Shown: piece by piece, positions 48,501 through 60,100 of the stretch | Layout: the number at the start of each line of letters is the position of its first letter | Numbering within the stretch: position 1 is the first letter of the stretch | Position numbers and translations under genes: made by a program | Origin: Terebella lapidaria | Taxonomy: Eukaryota; Annelida; Polychaeta; Terebellida; Terebellidae | Assembly: GCA_949152475.1 (NCBI GenBank) | Contig: OX424556.1 | Coordinates: 13,760,664-13,824,663 of the forward strand | Direction: 5' to 3' | DNA length: 64,000 bases | The notes under the pieces: model-generated | What the model saw: only the letters and a program-made list of their open reading frames with translations | Database searches by the model: none | Told to the model about the DNA's origin: nothing

Positions 48501-51500
48501 AGTGTGAGAGAGGCTATGACCAGTAATGGTACGGATCATTTCACATACTGAGAGGCTGTGTAATTGTACTACTTTTGTGTCAATTGCTGTATGAAATGCT
48601 GAATGAAGAGTTTACTGACATCTACTTTGATGGCATCCACGGTTTTGTCGACTTGGTCCACAACGGCACGAGTCAGCCACTCTGAGAACGCCTCCTGTCG
48701 TCCGAGGTGATATGCATAGCTGTTCGAACGTGCTTCTGCCAGACACAAGAGAGAATCGTCATGTCTAGCTCAATCAGGGACTTACTACAGGGATCAGGGA
48801 CTGTACTCATTTCATGAACTACTGGTAACTATGGATTGGTGTATATGGGCACATATTGAAAGAACGTCTTGACTACTGAAAAAAAGATGAACAGTACACA
48901 AACAAAGCTGCTTCAGATGCAGACCACTGACCTTGAACTGGCAGATTTTTCAGGTCTCCCCAAAGAGCCATACACAGTTCCCATACCAGTCTTGATTGCT
49001 TGTACAACTCACAATCTGACAGCCCATCTACAAACAAGTAATGTACAAAATGAGAGCCTGATACTAGTCCTATCTCTGAGACAGAGTCCTATGTAAGCAA
49101 TGACAAGAATTTACCGACGGAGTGGGGAATTCCCGCGCCAACGAACATCGGGTTATATTCGACGAATAGAACGATTTACCCTTAAAACAACATGTGAATC
49201 CTGATGAGGGTGATAAATATACTCAATTTGCTATGTTCGAATAAGCTGTTAAGCGATATATTCCAAAGAACATTGAATTAACATCAGATGACAGCAAATA
49301 TTGCAAATCACCGCCTTCCCAGCATGTTCGCCTTCCCAGGATGCTTTGCGAAGAACCCCTTTAATTTGGATTTTTATTTTAGGCGGAGCCTATATGTTTT
49401 GATAAATCGCACGATACAATGAACGCAGAGAAATATTTCCCGATATAGCTGACACAGCTCATGCAAATGATCCGAATTCAAGGCCAGAAAATATATAAAT
49501 ATCTATGTACTCAAAGAGTATACGGATTGGGAAGAGGAACTCTAAGTATGAGAGAATCCCCCCTTCAGTTTGAAATGTATGGGGGATTTTCAAAAGTTAT
49601 GGGGGATTTTCAAAAAGTTATGGGGGATTTTCTAAAAGTTGTGACACATTTTGGGTTTGTACTTTTAAAAACGATTTTATTCAATCATCAACTGCGGTAG
49701 TCGTAGCTATAATTGTGTGCGTGTGCACTGCGTGAGAATCCTGTCATTGTCATCATCACGATCTGAATCACCACCGTGAATGCCTGCTGTCAGTGTGTAT
49801 ATGTCAACAGTAACACGTGGTTGTTGCCGGTGACTGTGTGGGCTGCTTCGTGCCGCTGCAGCTCAGTTCAATCTTTCATCGCATGAAACAAAGTTTCTTT
49901 GTCATTGTGTTTTTTTTTTTACTAAATTGCCATGGATGCAGAATTTACGATAATCAACTTATTTGGAGGCACTGACAACTCCCGAGAGCGGTGTCAAAAA
50001 CTGTCAGTGGATGTTTGTAAATCTAGAAACCGTCAACTATGACGTCATGGGATACCCCAAATTATGCTCAGCCAGCCAATCTGTTCAGCGGTTTCTAGAC
50101 TAAGTCTAGAGACCGTCTGACACTGACATCAAGGGCGCCCCAACATAATGGAAGATCGTCATACGATTGATTTGCAAACTTTCGCAATAATTCCAATAAA
50201 AACATAACATTCGCAAATATTTACAGTGCGCGCATTGGGCGCACTGATAAACTGTTGTATGCGGGATATTTCGAAGTTATGCGCGATTCGCGCAATCCCG
50301 CACGTCTTCCTAATCACTGAGTTTAGAAGGTGAATAAGCCTGTTGTAGATGAACGGCATAGGAAGTAGCCAAGTATGTACAATTATAGCCTCGTGTTTAT
50401 TAGCCAGTAGATGATGCTACATTTGCGTACAGGTCACTTTGTATTTGTGAGATAATGAGAACAAAACGTATTAGCCAAATCCTGACAATTGTGGTTATAA
50501 TGAATGTTTGAGAATGAGCCATGGTCACATAAAATATTACTTGCTAAAATCTTAATAATTTTACAAATTAAGGAGATAATTTTAATGAATCGCAATCAAA
50601 AAGGTGATTATCTGATTGGAATACACAGAGAACCTAAATGTAATTGAAGAAAATATTGCCCCATTGCCGTAGATCAACAGGCAGGGGCCCACACTAAATG
50701 CCCCGGAAGTGTGCGAGCCTTGGATTTGTCAGGACTAAAAAATGTGGCGCCCAAAGAGTGCTGGGCCTGGGCCCCCAAGTTGGATCTTCACAGCTGTGGG
50801 GCCCCAAAACTGCACACGTCCAGCCCAAACACCTGTGTATCCAGTATGGGCCACGGCCCACTGCACGCAATGCATCACGAAGCCCTGTTTCGCAGCACGT
50901 TCGCGCGCGTGATTTTTGGGGCCTCATGGGGCCCCCCAAACTGTGGGGGCCCTAAGCCATGGCTTATTTGACTTGGTGGCTAATCCGGCCCTGTCAACAG
51001 CAATAGCAATATTCGACACGTAATGGAGCAATGTATGGGAGTGTTTTCTGAGTGATCAGATAGCAATTACTTTGTTCCTGTTCGGGTTTAACTCAGTATT
51101 CTTTGCATGCATACAAGTCATGATATACCAGGAAAAAAAAACTCGAGGAAATATCCGAAGATTACGCGCAAACACATGCACATATTCATATATTAGGTTA
51201 CCGGACCTATGGTCCGATAACCTATTGGCATGGCGTTGCGTCCATCGTCCGGCGTCCGTCGTCGTCGTTGTCGTCGTCCACATTTTTATCATTTTTGTTT
51301 ACGGGCGAATTTTTCTGAAATTTTGCACAAAAATACTTAAAAATAATTCAAGAAGGAGGTATTTTTTAGTTTTTTGATTTTCACATTTTTTTCAAAATGG
51401 CGGCCGTTTTCGATGAAAAATGCCTGATTTTGGACTTTGGCGGCCATTTTCTCAAAATCTGTTCAGTAACTTTTTTTCTTTTTGATACATAACACTCCTC

Positions 51501-54500
51501 ATATGTACTCCTATGATGTCTATGAATTTCGTTGCGCTTGAATCGCTCGAAGTGGGCCATTTTGGCCCAAACTCGGCCCAAATGGGACTTTCCCATGTTA
51601 AATTCTCCTATGCTTTATAATGGGACACATTATGCCTAATATCTCACTTAATATTGATATCAGAGAATAGGAATGAATTGTGGACATGGACATGACAGGA
51701 AATGATATATGCTGAATATTCTCGTGACCTTGAATTTGACCTCTGACCTCAGTTTCAAGGTCAGAGCACAAAATGGCTTATATCTCGCTTATTATCGACT
51801 CTACAGCTTAGGAATCAATTGTGGACATATAGGAAATGATATATGCTGAATATTCTCGTGACCTTGAATTTGACCTTCGACCCCATTTTCAAGGTCATAG
51901 GACAAAATGGCTAATATCTCACTTATTATGGATTTTACAGCTTAGGAATCAATTGTGGACATATAGGATGATATATGCTGAATATTCTCGTGACCTTGAA
52001 TTTGACCTCTGACCTCATTTTCAAGGTCACAGGACAAAATGGCTCATATCTTGCTCCTCTATTGACTCTATGTCTCGGGAATCAATTGTGGACATATAAA
52101 AAATGATATACACTGAATATTTTGATTACCTTAAATTTGACCTTTGCCTTCATTTTCAAGGCCACAGCACAAAATTGCTAATATCTCTCTGATTATTGAA
52201 TTTACAACTTAGCAATCAACTGTGGACATGATATATGCTTAATATTATATATGCTGAATATTCTCTTGACCAGTGACCTGGCTAACATCTAAAATATTAA
52301 ACATTGTCCGGTAACCTATCTTCGGCCCTTGGCCTAATTTTTTGTTTACTTATCGAAATTGAAAAGCAAAGTCAAAGTCAAAGAACGGTATACCGTTCTG
52401 TATACCGTAGGCATCAAATGTAGCTTTCTGATCCGCCATTAGTGCTATTAGTGGCGACACAACCAGCACGATGTGTGGAGCATTATCCGGTTCAATCTGA
52501 TTAACATGAATACATCTCAAGTTATCTTCACTTTCTTATCAGACTGTGGGGGAGTTGTTTAAAACATATATGTGGGAGTATATGATAAATCTATCTAATT
52601 TAATCTAGCACTATTTGACTGCATATACATTTCACCATATCGCTTATTTATCTCAATAATCATTTCGCTATTGTCCTGGAATAGGCCAAAATTATTGTTG
52701 TGTTTATTTCATTCACTTCTAGGATCATATAGACTAATTCCCTACAATAATTTGTATTTACATACCACTAATGTCCAAGTCAATAACACGTGTCTTCTCC
52801 AGCAAGATTCTAAATGTTTTTACATCAATGTACATTAGGTGTACATCATGCCTATTCTCAATGAATTATCAAAGACTTTTTTCAAATAGTAAATGGGCAT
52901 ACCTTGTCCATAAGGTGCAACTGTGTACACAAAACTTTTCCCGTATCCCGTTGGAAGCACTCCTAAAACATTTTTTCTGTTGCATATGTGCCAGATTATG
53001 TCCAGTTGTTCCTGCTTTAACTGTATCTTGAATCTTTCTTCATAGTGGTTCTTGTATCCACTGATTTCTTCTTTGGAAAACATTGTCGACAAAAAATTAA
53101 AATACTTCTGTTGATGTCAAAGGTTACTCGTTGTCAAGTGTCACCTCGTACATCTCCTGTCCAGTCTATGTGTGTGATATTCAATGTGTTTACGCCTTTT
53201 TTAAATCTTGTTCTAGTTTACATTCACCAATAAACCTTGCCCTCACCTGATTGGCTGAGCGTTTGACAGTCAGCTGAAAGCGGGGGGAGGCGCCATTCAA
53301 TTGTAAACACAAAAAAACCGCGAGATGTAGCGGGTGGATTATGATAGATTATTTGATAATGTCGCCATATGTCAGACACCTAATTGCGTTTATAGAAGGA
53401 CAACAACACACAGTATGTGGAAATCAAGTTTATTTCAGCATAAAATGCAAACTTTGGAGGAAAAAACAACAACCGTTATAGCCGGTTATAGCGGGAATCT
53501 CGTAGGGAATTTTATGCATGGCCTTACGCGTAACTCTGTTACGCTGCGGAATTAGCCTGATACTGACTGTTAACACAGGCATATCTAACTACATGTAGTA
53601 AATGTGTTGTCTTACCGAGGAGGTTTTCGGCCGATGCTGAGCATTCAATGAGCGGCTGTAGGATGTTGTTTCCCACCTTTGGTACAGCCTGTGGACAGCC
53701 GTCCTCCACAGAGAGGGCGCTGTGGGCCAGCTGTATGACCAGGTGCTCATCTATCACCTGCAAACAGTAGACGTCTGTATGAGACAACTCTACAAACATC
53801 ACACACAAGCGTGGCCGATGGATGGCCGATGGATTAAGAATGAGACACGTCCTACCATCCCCTCACAATGATCATACCTCTCCGAGCCTCGGCTGCTTGT
53901 CTGGGCTCTGTTCTGAAGGGCTCACATACATCTGTTCAACAGTCAGCTGCTGGGCGTCCGTGCCGAGTCGAGATCTCTCCACACTTCCCTTGTGTTGTAG
54001 CAGGATCATTTTCTGGCCTTCAGTTGGTGTGATTTCTGGGATAACATCAGCAGTTCAACCAGTGTACAGTGTAAGTGTGAATTTTTTTCTGTATTTTCAA
54101 ACTCAAATCTTTGCTCAATTGTGTTTAACTTGTGGATCACTGTTATTACCTTCTCTGGGTATGATGGCTTTGCCAGCATGAACCAGTCTGAAATCAGGGC
54201 CCCAGCCCACCCGGAAACTTTGGGCTCGGATGAGTCCTTCATCCATGACGATGTGCTCACGACCCGCGAAGAGGGAATCTCTGAGCTTGGGAGCCTTGCG
54301 CTTGATCCTTGTGCCGACAACGGTGCGAGTCTTGGCCTGATAGGCGGTGCTGGTGGGCAGCAGGATCTGGTCCATGGGGCGCGCTGTTGTCTTTGGCGTC
54401 TTGCCAAGTGTGGATCCAAATGGGATCCCTGCTGCAAACACATTGCACTATTTTAACCCTGTACATTGTACACTCAATATGACTTCTGGGTATTATACTT

Positions 54501-57172
54501 GTCCCTCCTCGAACTGCTAAATTCACAACAGCTCTACCGAATCACATCTTGGAGCCCAGATACCACATTGTGTTCCCCTAGCAATACACAATTTTCCTCA
54601 TTGTAAACACTGATCATTCCACAAACAGACCTGCGGACAGTGGATGAGGTCTCTTCAGTGGGCTGGGCGGCTTGGGGCCCTGTTTGGAGAAGCTTGTGGA
54701 GAGGAGAGGTCTTGCTGGGCTCCAAGGTAACTGTGTGGCCTGGTGTACGACCTCAGGCTCTGGCAGTAGTCCAGGCTGCAGCAGGCTCTTAGATGGCTGA
54801 CTCATGCCGACTGTGCACACAAATCACAGTGATACCCATTAATAGCATAGCATATCCTTCAATTTGCACAAGATGTATCTTTGACAGTGTTACCTATAGA
54901 TTGTAGTATGCAAAACCAACCTTTCCATTTGGGTACAATCTCCTCTTCCTCTTCACCAAAGAAAGATGCCTTCCTGAGCTGCAGCTCCTCCGCAAGCACA
55001 CCTAGTCTGTTTGCGAGTCGGTGGCTGGAGGGAGCAACTTCCAACTCATCCATCTCATCTACAAGTGACAAAAAAGTATTAAACGGGATCTGTTTTCAAT
55101 TTAATAGTGTGGTTGCTGTGGAAACAGCTTTATCATCTAAGCCCCATTATCCCTGTCACTGATCAGTAAATTCCAGTTTCACTATGTAATCAGTGCCTCG
55201 CAACTTGAATATCACAGATGCAGATATAACATTCACAAATTCATTAGCCCTATGCTCATGATGCTAGCTGAGTTAATTTCAGAATCACCCATGAGAATCT
55301 GAATTAATTTGCAAATTCTGAGGTGTCAGTGGGTTTTGGCATTTTATACCAAACTATTTAGTACAAGTAACATTCACAAATTCATTAATTCAGGTAACAC
55401 TTCATCTGCAAGTTGGCCCTGTTCGGTACTTTTGGGAGATGAACTCAAACAGGGAATGGGCAGCAATCAATGAGCGAATCATATCTTCCACGAATCAGAC
55501 ATGTGTTCAAATACATTTGTATTTTGATGTATTTAAATACTTTTTAAAAGTATTTGTATTTATATTTGACACTCTGAAAACCAAAGTATTTGTATTTAAA
55601 TACATTGCAAAAGTATTTGAGAATTCAAATGGTGTGTGCCCTGTGCTCATTGTTAGAGCGCCTTCGATGAAGATATTATCTTCCTCATTTGTACTTGTGT
55701 CATAAACATAAATTCACAGATTTTGTTCAGAAAGGAATTCATTTGAGAGATTCACGGTATTCAAGGGAGGGGGATGGGGGGGAGACAATGGATTGAGAGC
55801 ATGTCCTAGTGATTGAAGTGTTCAATGTTTATGAATTACAGTCTGTACAATGTAGCTGATGTTGTCGAATGTTAGGATAACAAAACTGATTGGTGAACAT
55901 AATCATGTACCCAGCAGTGTGACATGGAACTGATCCAACGATCCAGATGCATTGTACTAGATGTATTAATCAAATTCATCACCCATTCTGGATCCAGTTG
56001 ACCAACCAATCCAGATCCAGTGTACTAATAATAAGATTGATCAACCAATCAGGATAAACAGTACTAGTAATCATGGACATAAATTTATGTGTCATTTACC
56101 CTGTAGAAAGTATTTGTATTTGAAATACTTTTCAAAGTATTTGTATTTAAATACTCTGGTTTGAAAAGTATTTGTATTTGTAATTGACTCATTTGGAAGT
56201 TTTTGTATTTGTATTTAAATACTTTCATAAAGTATTTGAACCATGTCTGCCACGAATCAGTCATCTGAACAACACCCACCGATCTCGCCCATTTCCCGAG
56301 GCTGGCCTTCCTCCATGAGGTCATCAATGTCCTCATCATCAGTGTAGAGAGGCTGAGCCTGGGGCAGCTCCACTGGGGCCTGGGGTTCCTGTACCCTGGC
56401 TGCCTGACCCTCAGACCACTGTACACCAGACACCGGGACTTGAGGGGCCTCAACTGGAGCTTGGCCGGGGAGCGGCTTCTGACCGGGTACTTGCTCGATC
56501 TTCTGCTTCTGTACCAGGTCATCAACCACAGGGTATTAGCCATGTATATTGAATGAATACAGGAACAACTTGTCAAGGTATACCAGAAGAACTCAACAAA
56601 ACATTTATTGTGTAAAATTAAGTGTCCATGCATTTATTACACAGCAATTTAGTACAATATTTATTTTATAACTCATATGCACTTTGTCATACACACAATA
56701 CACAGTGCTGATAATTGAGAAAATGCAGTACTACAAAGTTTATCTTCACAGTTATGTCACAAAATAGCATATATATCACATATATTGTACATCACACATT
56801 ATACACATGTATTATAAATACAGTGGTCCCCCTCAGATAAGACCTACCCTTCTGCCACAAAATTAAGGTCTTATCTAAGGCGATGTCTTATCAGAGGGGT
56901 TCATTTACATGGTAAAGTCATTCTAGCGCCACAACAAAGTCTTTCTTGAGGGGGGTCTTATCTGAGGGGGACCACTGTATTGACATTGTGTAGTAATATC
57001 CAGTGTTTCATGTTTCCAATGCTGACACAGTACCAGGTTGATTGCTACAGGGGGCTATCGGTACCTGAACGGCCAACTGCTGTTGTTGCTGCTGCTTTAA
57101 AAGAAGCAACTTTTTGGGGTCAATGCTGGCTTCGTCTTCATCATCGGAGTCATCCACAAGTCCATACTTGGA
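45525..57172 (-). CDS. NUP98: NUP98 precursor, Nup96 half (nuclear pore outer-ring scaffold)
   Basis: Continues the NUP98 transcript from Ser894 to the stop: rest of 57065-57184, then 56280-56508, 54921-55058, 54631-54810, 54150-54431, 53878-54035, 53616-53757, 48932-49027, 48620-48735, 48288-48467, 47732-47871, 47323-47586, 47050-47205, 46807-46936, 46592-46715, 46288-46427, 46070-46167, 45736-45819, 45525-45630. After autocleavage it makes Nup96 (about 956 residues), a Y-complex subunit that pairs with Sec13. An acidic N-terminus (SKYGLVDDSDDEDEA) is followed by SFRVGWGPDF (the Sec13-binding insertion region in homologues), then an alpha-helical ACE1 domain with WELCMALWGDLKNL, GDHRLALLLSQ, DLDWKRALAVHLW, WAVFVLLHI, VYLDYI and a final PLPEDYALQELHQLTR. 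Exon 54150-54431 has a NAGNAG acceptor (alternative edge at 54428). The 4.6-kb intron 49028-53615 holds mobile DNA. Confidence 0.95.
47880..48135. repeat. Intronic minisatellite of CTTGATCAATACATGGTACAG units
   Basis: About thirteen imperfect 18-23-base units (GATCAATACATGG(T/C)ACAG with variants) fill most of the intron between the NUP98 exons at 48288-48467 and 47732-47871. Unlike other arrays here, the unit does not match the neighbouring exon. Confidence 0.85.
49028..51194. other. Intronic sequence of NUP98, no gene
   Basis: Contains three tandem copies of a ~23-base TATGGGGGATTTTCAAAAAGT word (49579-49640) and a GC-rich patch at 50690-50960 with overlapping short frames on both strands. 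No domain was recognised. Confidence 0.4.
51195..52336 (+). mobile_element. GGTTACCGGACC element with internal ~130-bp tandem repeats, in a NUP98 intron
   Basis: Begins AGGTTACCGGACCTATGGTC and ends GTCCGGTAACCTATCTTCGG, then CCCTTGGCCTAA, the same ends as the copy at 40361. From about 51630 to 52260 there are about five units of 130-135 bases, each with GGAATCAATTGTGGACATAT, GTGACCTTGAATTTGACCT and CAAAATGGCTAATATCTC. It is non-coding and lies antisense to NUP98. Confidence 0.8.
52406..53092 (-). pseudogene. RecQ-like DNA helicase N-terminal fragment, two exons
   Basis: The minus strand from 53092 encodes KIQLKQEQLDIIWHI (a RecQ motif-0-like stretch) followed by NVLGVLPTGYGKSFVYTV, a helicase motif I (Walker A) in the form typical of RecQ-family proteins; it ends at a donor at 52903. 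A second exon-like piece, 52406-52496, follows a CAG acceptor and encodes HIVLVVSPLIALMADQ, motif Ia. It ends in a donor. The simplest splice leaves the two pieces out of phase by one base, and motifs II-VI were not found. This is a dead fragment in the same orientation as NUP98, inside its intron. It may be a retro- or transposon-carried copy. Confidence 0.7.
55496..56249. mobile_element. hAT-like MITE with 8-bp target-site duplication
   Basis: The ends are CAGACATGTGTTCAAATAC and GTATTTGAACCATGTCTG (inverted). They are flanked by the perfect 8-base direct repeat CCACGAAT (55488-55495 and 56250-56257). CAG...CTG ends and 8-base duplications are the hAT superfamily signature. Subterminal AAGTATTTGTATTTAAATAC words occur near both ends. 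There is no transposase. It sits in a NUP98 intron, with its right end 30 bases from the donor of exon 56280-56508. Confidence 0.88.
56821..56977. mobile_element. 157-bp Tc1/mariner-pogo-like MITE
   Basis: CAGTGGTCCCCCTCAGATAAG at the left is mirrored by CTTATCTGAGGGGGACCACTG at the right (with one G-run length difference), flanked by TA on both sides. CAGT ends and TA target sites suggest a pogo/Tigger-type non-autonomous element. It lies in a NUP98 intron. Confidence 0.85.
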
Positions 57173-60100
57173 GAAATGCTTCACCTGTTCAAGAGAAACG
57201 ATTTTTAATTTCTTTTTCTTCACGAGAAACGAATTCATATTCATTCCTTCAAAGACATTAGGTGTAATGTGACCACCAGTAATTGAATATCCAGCGGTGT
57301 GATTGTATTTACTGCTGAAAACTTACCTCGAACACCCATGAGCCCGTCTCTGGTCTGTAGTCTATGAACTTTGCGCCGATCTTGGCTGTGGCTCGTTCAA
57401 GCTTGTCCTGGTAGTGCATATTCTGTAGACGTTCTGGGCTCTGCAAACAGTGCAAAGTAATGAAATAATCTTCACATCTCATCATGCAAATCATGTGTTT
57501 GGGAGTACTTATATGTATATATTTTGTTGAATACCTTAATATAATCACGAGTGGTTTTGTCCGACGGCCACACACAATCCAGCGTGACCTGAGCCTTCTT
57601 GTTGAGTCCATTCCCCTCACGTGGTTTCTTGTCGTCTTCTGGATAAATCGTGATCTCTTTTCGTCGGAAAAACACTGGAAGTGTAAAGTACTACTTCGTC
57701 AATATATACATTCTGCAAGACAAATGTTACATGAGACTGCACCAATACATCAGAACAATGCATACCTATTTCATCCAAATTCATATTGGCAAGATTTGTT
57801 GACCCTGGGAACATGACACTCCCATAGCCATGACGACCAATGACGACATCATCCACAACACAGTCCCCGTTACCGTCGACTACAGCTCGCAGTTCATCCA
57901 GGGACGGTATGATGTAGTAGTGTGGGCGGTTGAGAACAATCCCTGCGGGGTGGGGAGGTGTCGGCACTGGACTATCAGTCTGTGGACGGAGTGTCAAACA
58001 GTATTACAGCTTAGTAGTAGCCTTTAACTTCACATCAAGTATATATATAGCCCATTCAAGATAACATACCCCAGTGTTCTGAGTATCATCCTCGCCACCT
58101 GTGGAACTGGTCTGAGTCATATCCAGAGATGTTCCCATGCGACTTCTTGCCGTAAAGTCAGAAATCGTGTCATTCAGGAAACTCTCATTGACGCTGAAAC
58201 ACATAGGAAGGAATGATTTTAATGTCAGTCTCACAATGTAATTTAATATATAATAGGTACACAAATGGAAGTACCAGTGCAGTATACTCACTTTTTGAAG
58301 AGGCCTGTGGCTAGATTTTTCTCTCGTGTCTCCTTTGACAGGGTGCTAGGAGTCACAGTAGAGGAACCTTCATCTTTGCTCAGGATGGAACTGGAAAACT
58401 TGACTCTGGAACTACAACATACGCATCCATTCTATATGACTGGTTAGATAACACCAAAACGACAATTTTTGTGACATTACCACCGTCGCTGTGACCATAG
58501 CTACGCGGCTACTCACTTGTCATGCTTGATCCCGTTGCCGTTGGTTACAGGTTCGGGGGAGGGTGGGGCCTGCGACACGTCCAAGTCCTCTGTCTGAGAG
58601 CTGTGTTTGCTGGCCACTGAGGCATTACTCATCGAGTCGTTGTTCTTTATCACAAGTTTCTTGATGCTCCGTCGAGGCACAAATGTATCGTTCCCAAAAG
58701 ACGATTCTTCATCCTCCAAGCCATCAAATAACTGGGACTGAAATACATCAGACAATATCGATGATGTATTTTATTGAAATGTTGTATTTTATTTGTTTGT
58801 AATATAGATGTAGATAGGTAACAAAATGATACAAGATGGGGAAATACCTTGTTTCCAACAAGCGAGTGGAGTGGCTTAGGTTTGATTTTGGCCGTGGGTC
58901 TCGGGCTGACTTTGTACTGGCTGCCGGATGCCAAAGCAGCTTTCTGAGCGACGGGATTGGTTGGCTTCAGCAGCTCTTCTCGTTTCTTTGTGTCCTGTAA
59001 ATGATCACGGCACTGGATCATACATACACCTCAGCGCTGATATACAATTGACCTATCCCAAATCCAGTTTGTCCGAGTCTTTTTACGTCATTTTCACCGT
59101 ATTTTGCAAAACGTTACTATTGGCCAAAGAGAAGTTTTCTGACGTAATTCGGACAACATGAATGAAACTCGGACAACATTTGGGGGCATTTGGGATAGGT
59201 CAATTACCTTCATACATGCACTAGCCCCAAGTCAACACAAATCAATCTCAAAAACATAAACTGAAGATACGGCAGTTAGATAGATAAGTAGTAATGTAAT
59301 TGCTTACATCATTCAGGTTGCGGAAGAGAGGGGAGTCTCCATATGGTGCATTAGCCAATGTCAGTAGCTGCTGCTGCACCTGTTCTTGGGCTCCTTGACT
59401 CGCTCCAGGTCTGAAAAATGAGGATGGACAGCTCAAGATGGTATGCGCAAAAAGTCAATAACTTACTGAATTGTCCTAACGATAGAAGAGGAAATGATAT
59501 ATATACAACATGATGAATACGTTTAAGACAAATGATCAAGTGGGGATACTTACTGCGCGAGGGGATTGTTCACTGCAGTGTTTTGCGTCAAGCCAGCATT
59601 ACCAAGTCCACCAAAACCTGGAAAGAAACAGAGTGAAACTTACAAACTCTTCACACAGGCAGATGTATAATGTTGTGCATTACAAAGAGAACACAGCCTA
59701 CCTGTGGATGCGCCAGTGAATCCACCAAAGCCGACTGTTGGTTTGTTTTGCGTAGTGTTGAAGAGCCCCCCAGAGGTACCAGTGCTTCCCAAACCTGTCC
59801 CAAACCCTGCAGTACCACCAAGAGTGTTTGTCCCAGTACCAAACCCAGTAGGCTTGTTACCAAACAATCCACCAGAAGTGCTTGTTGCACCTACAATAGA
59901 GTGGACCCGAACGGGATTATTTTAGAGGTTGTAGTATGGCAACAAATGAGAATGCTTCGGTGCCAAACTTGTTGAGAGAGATTCTATTATGTTATAGTTA
60001 TCAATGCTATAGTTATCAATGCTATAACATGAACTGTCAGTTACCAAAGCCACTTGTGTTGGTCTGTCCAAAGCTGAAACCGCTTGTGGCCTGTCCAGCT

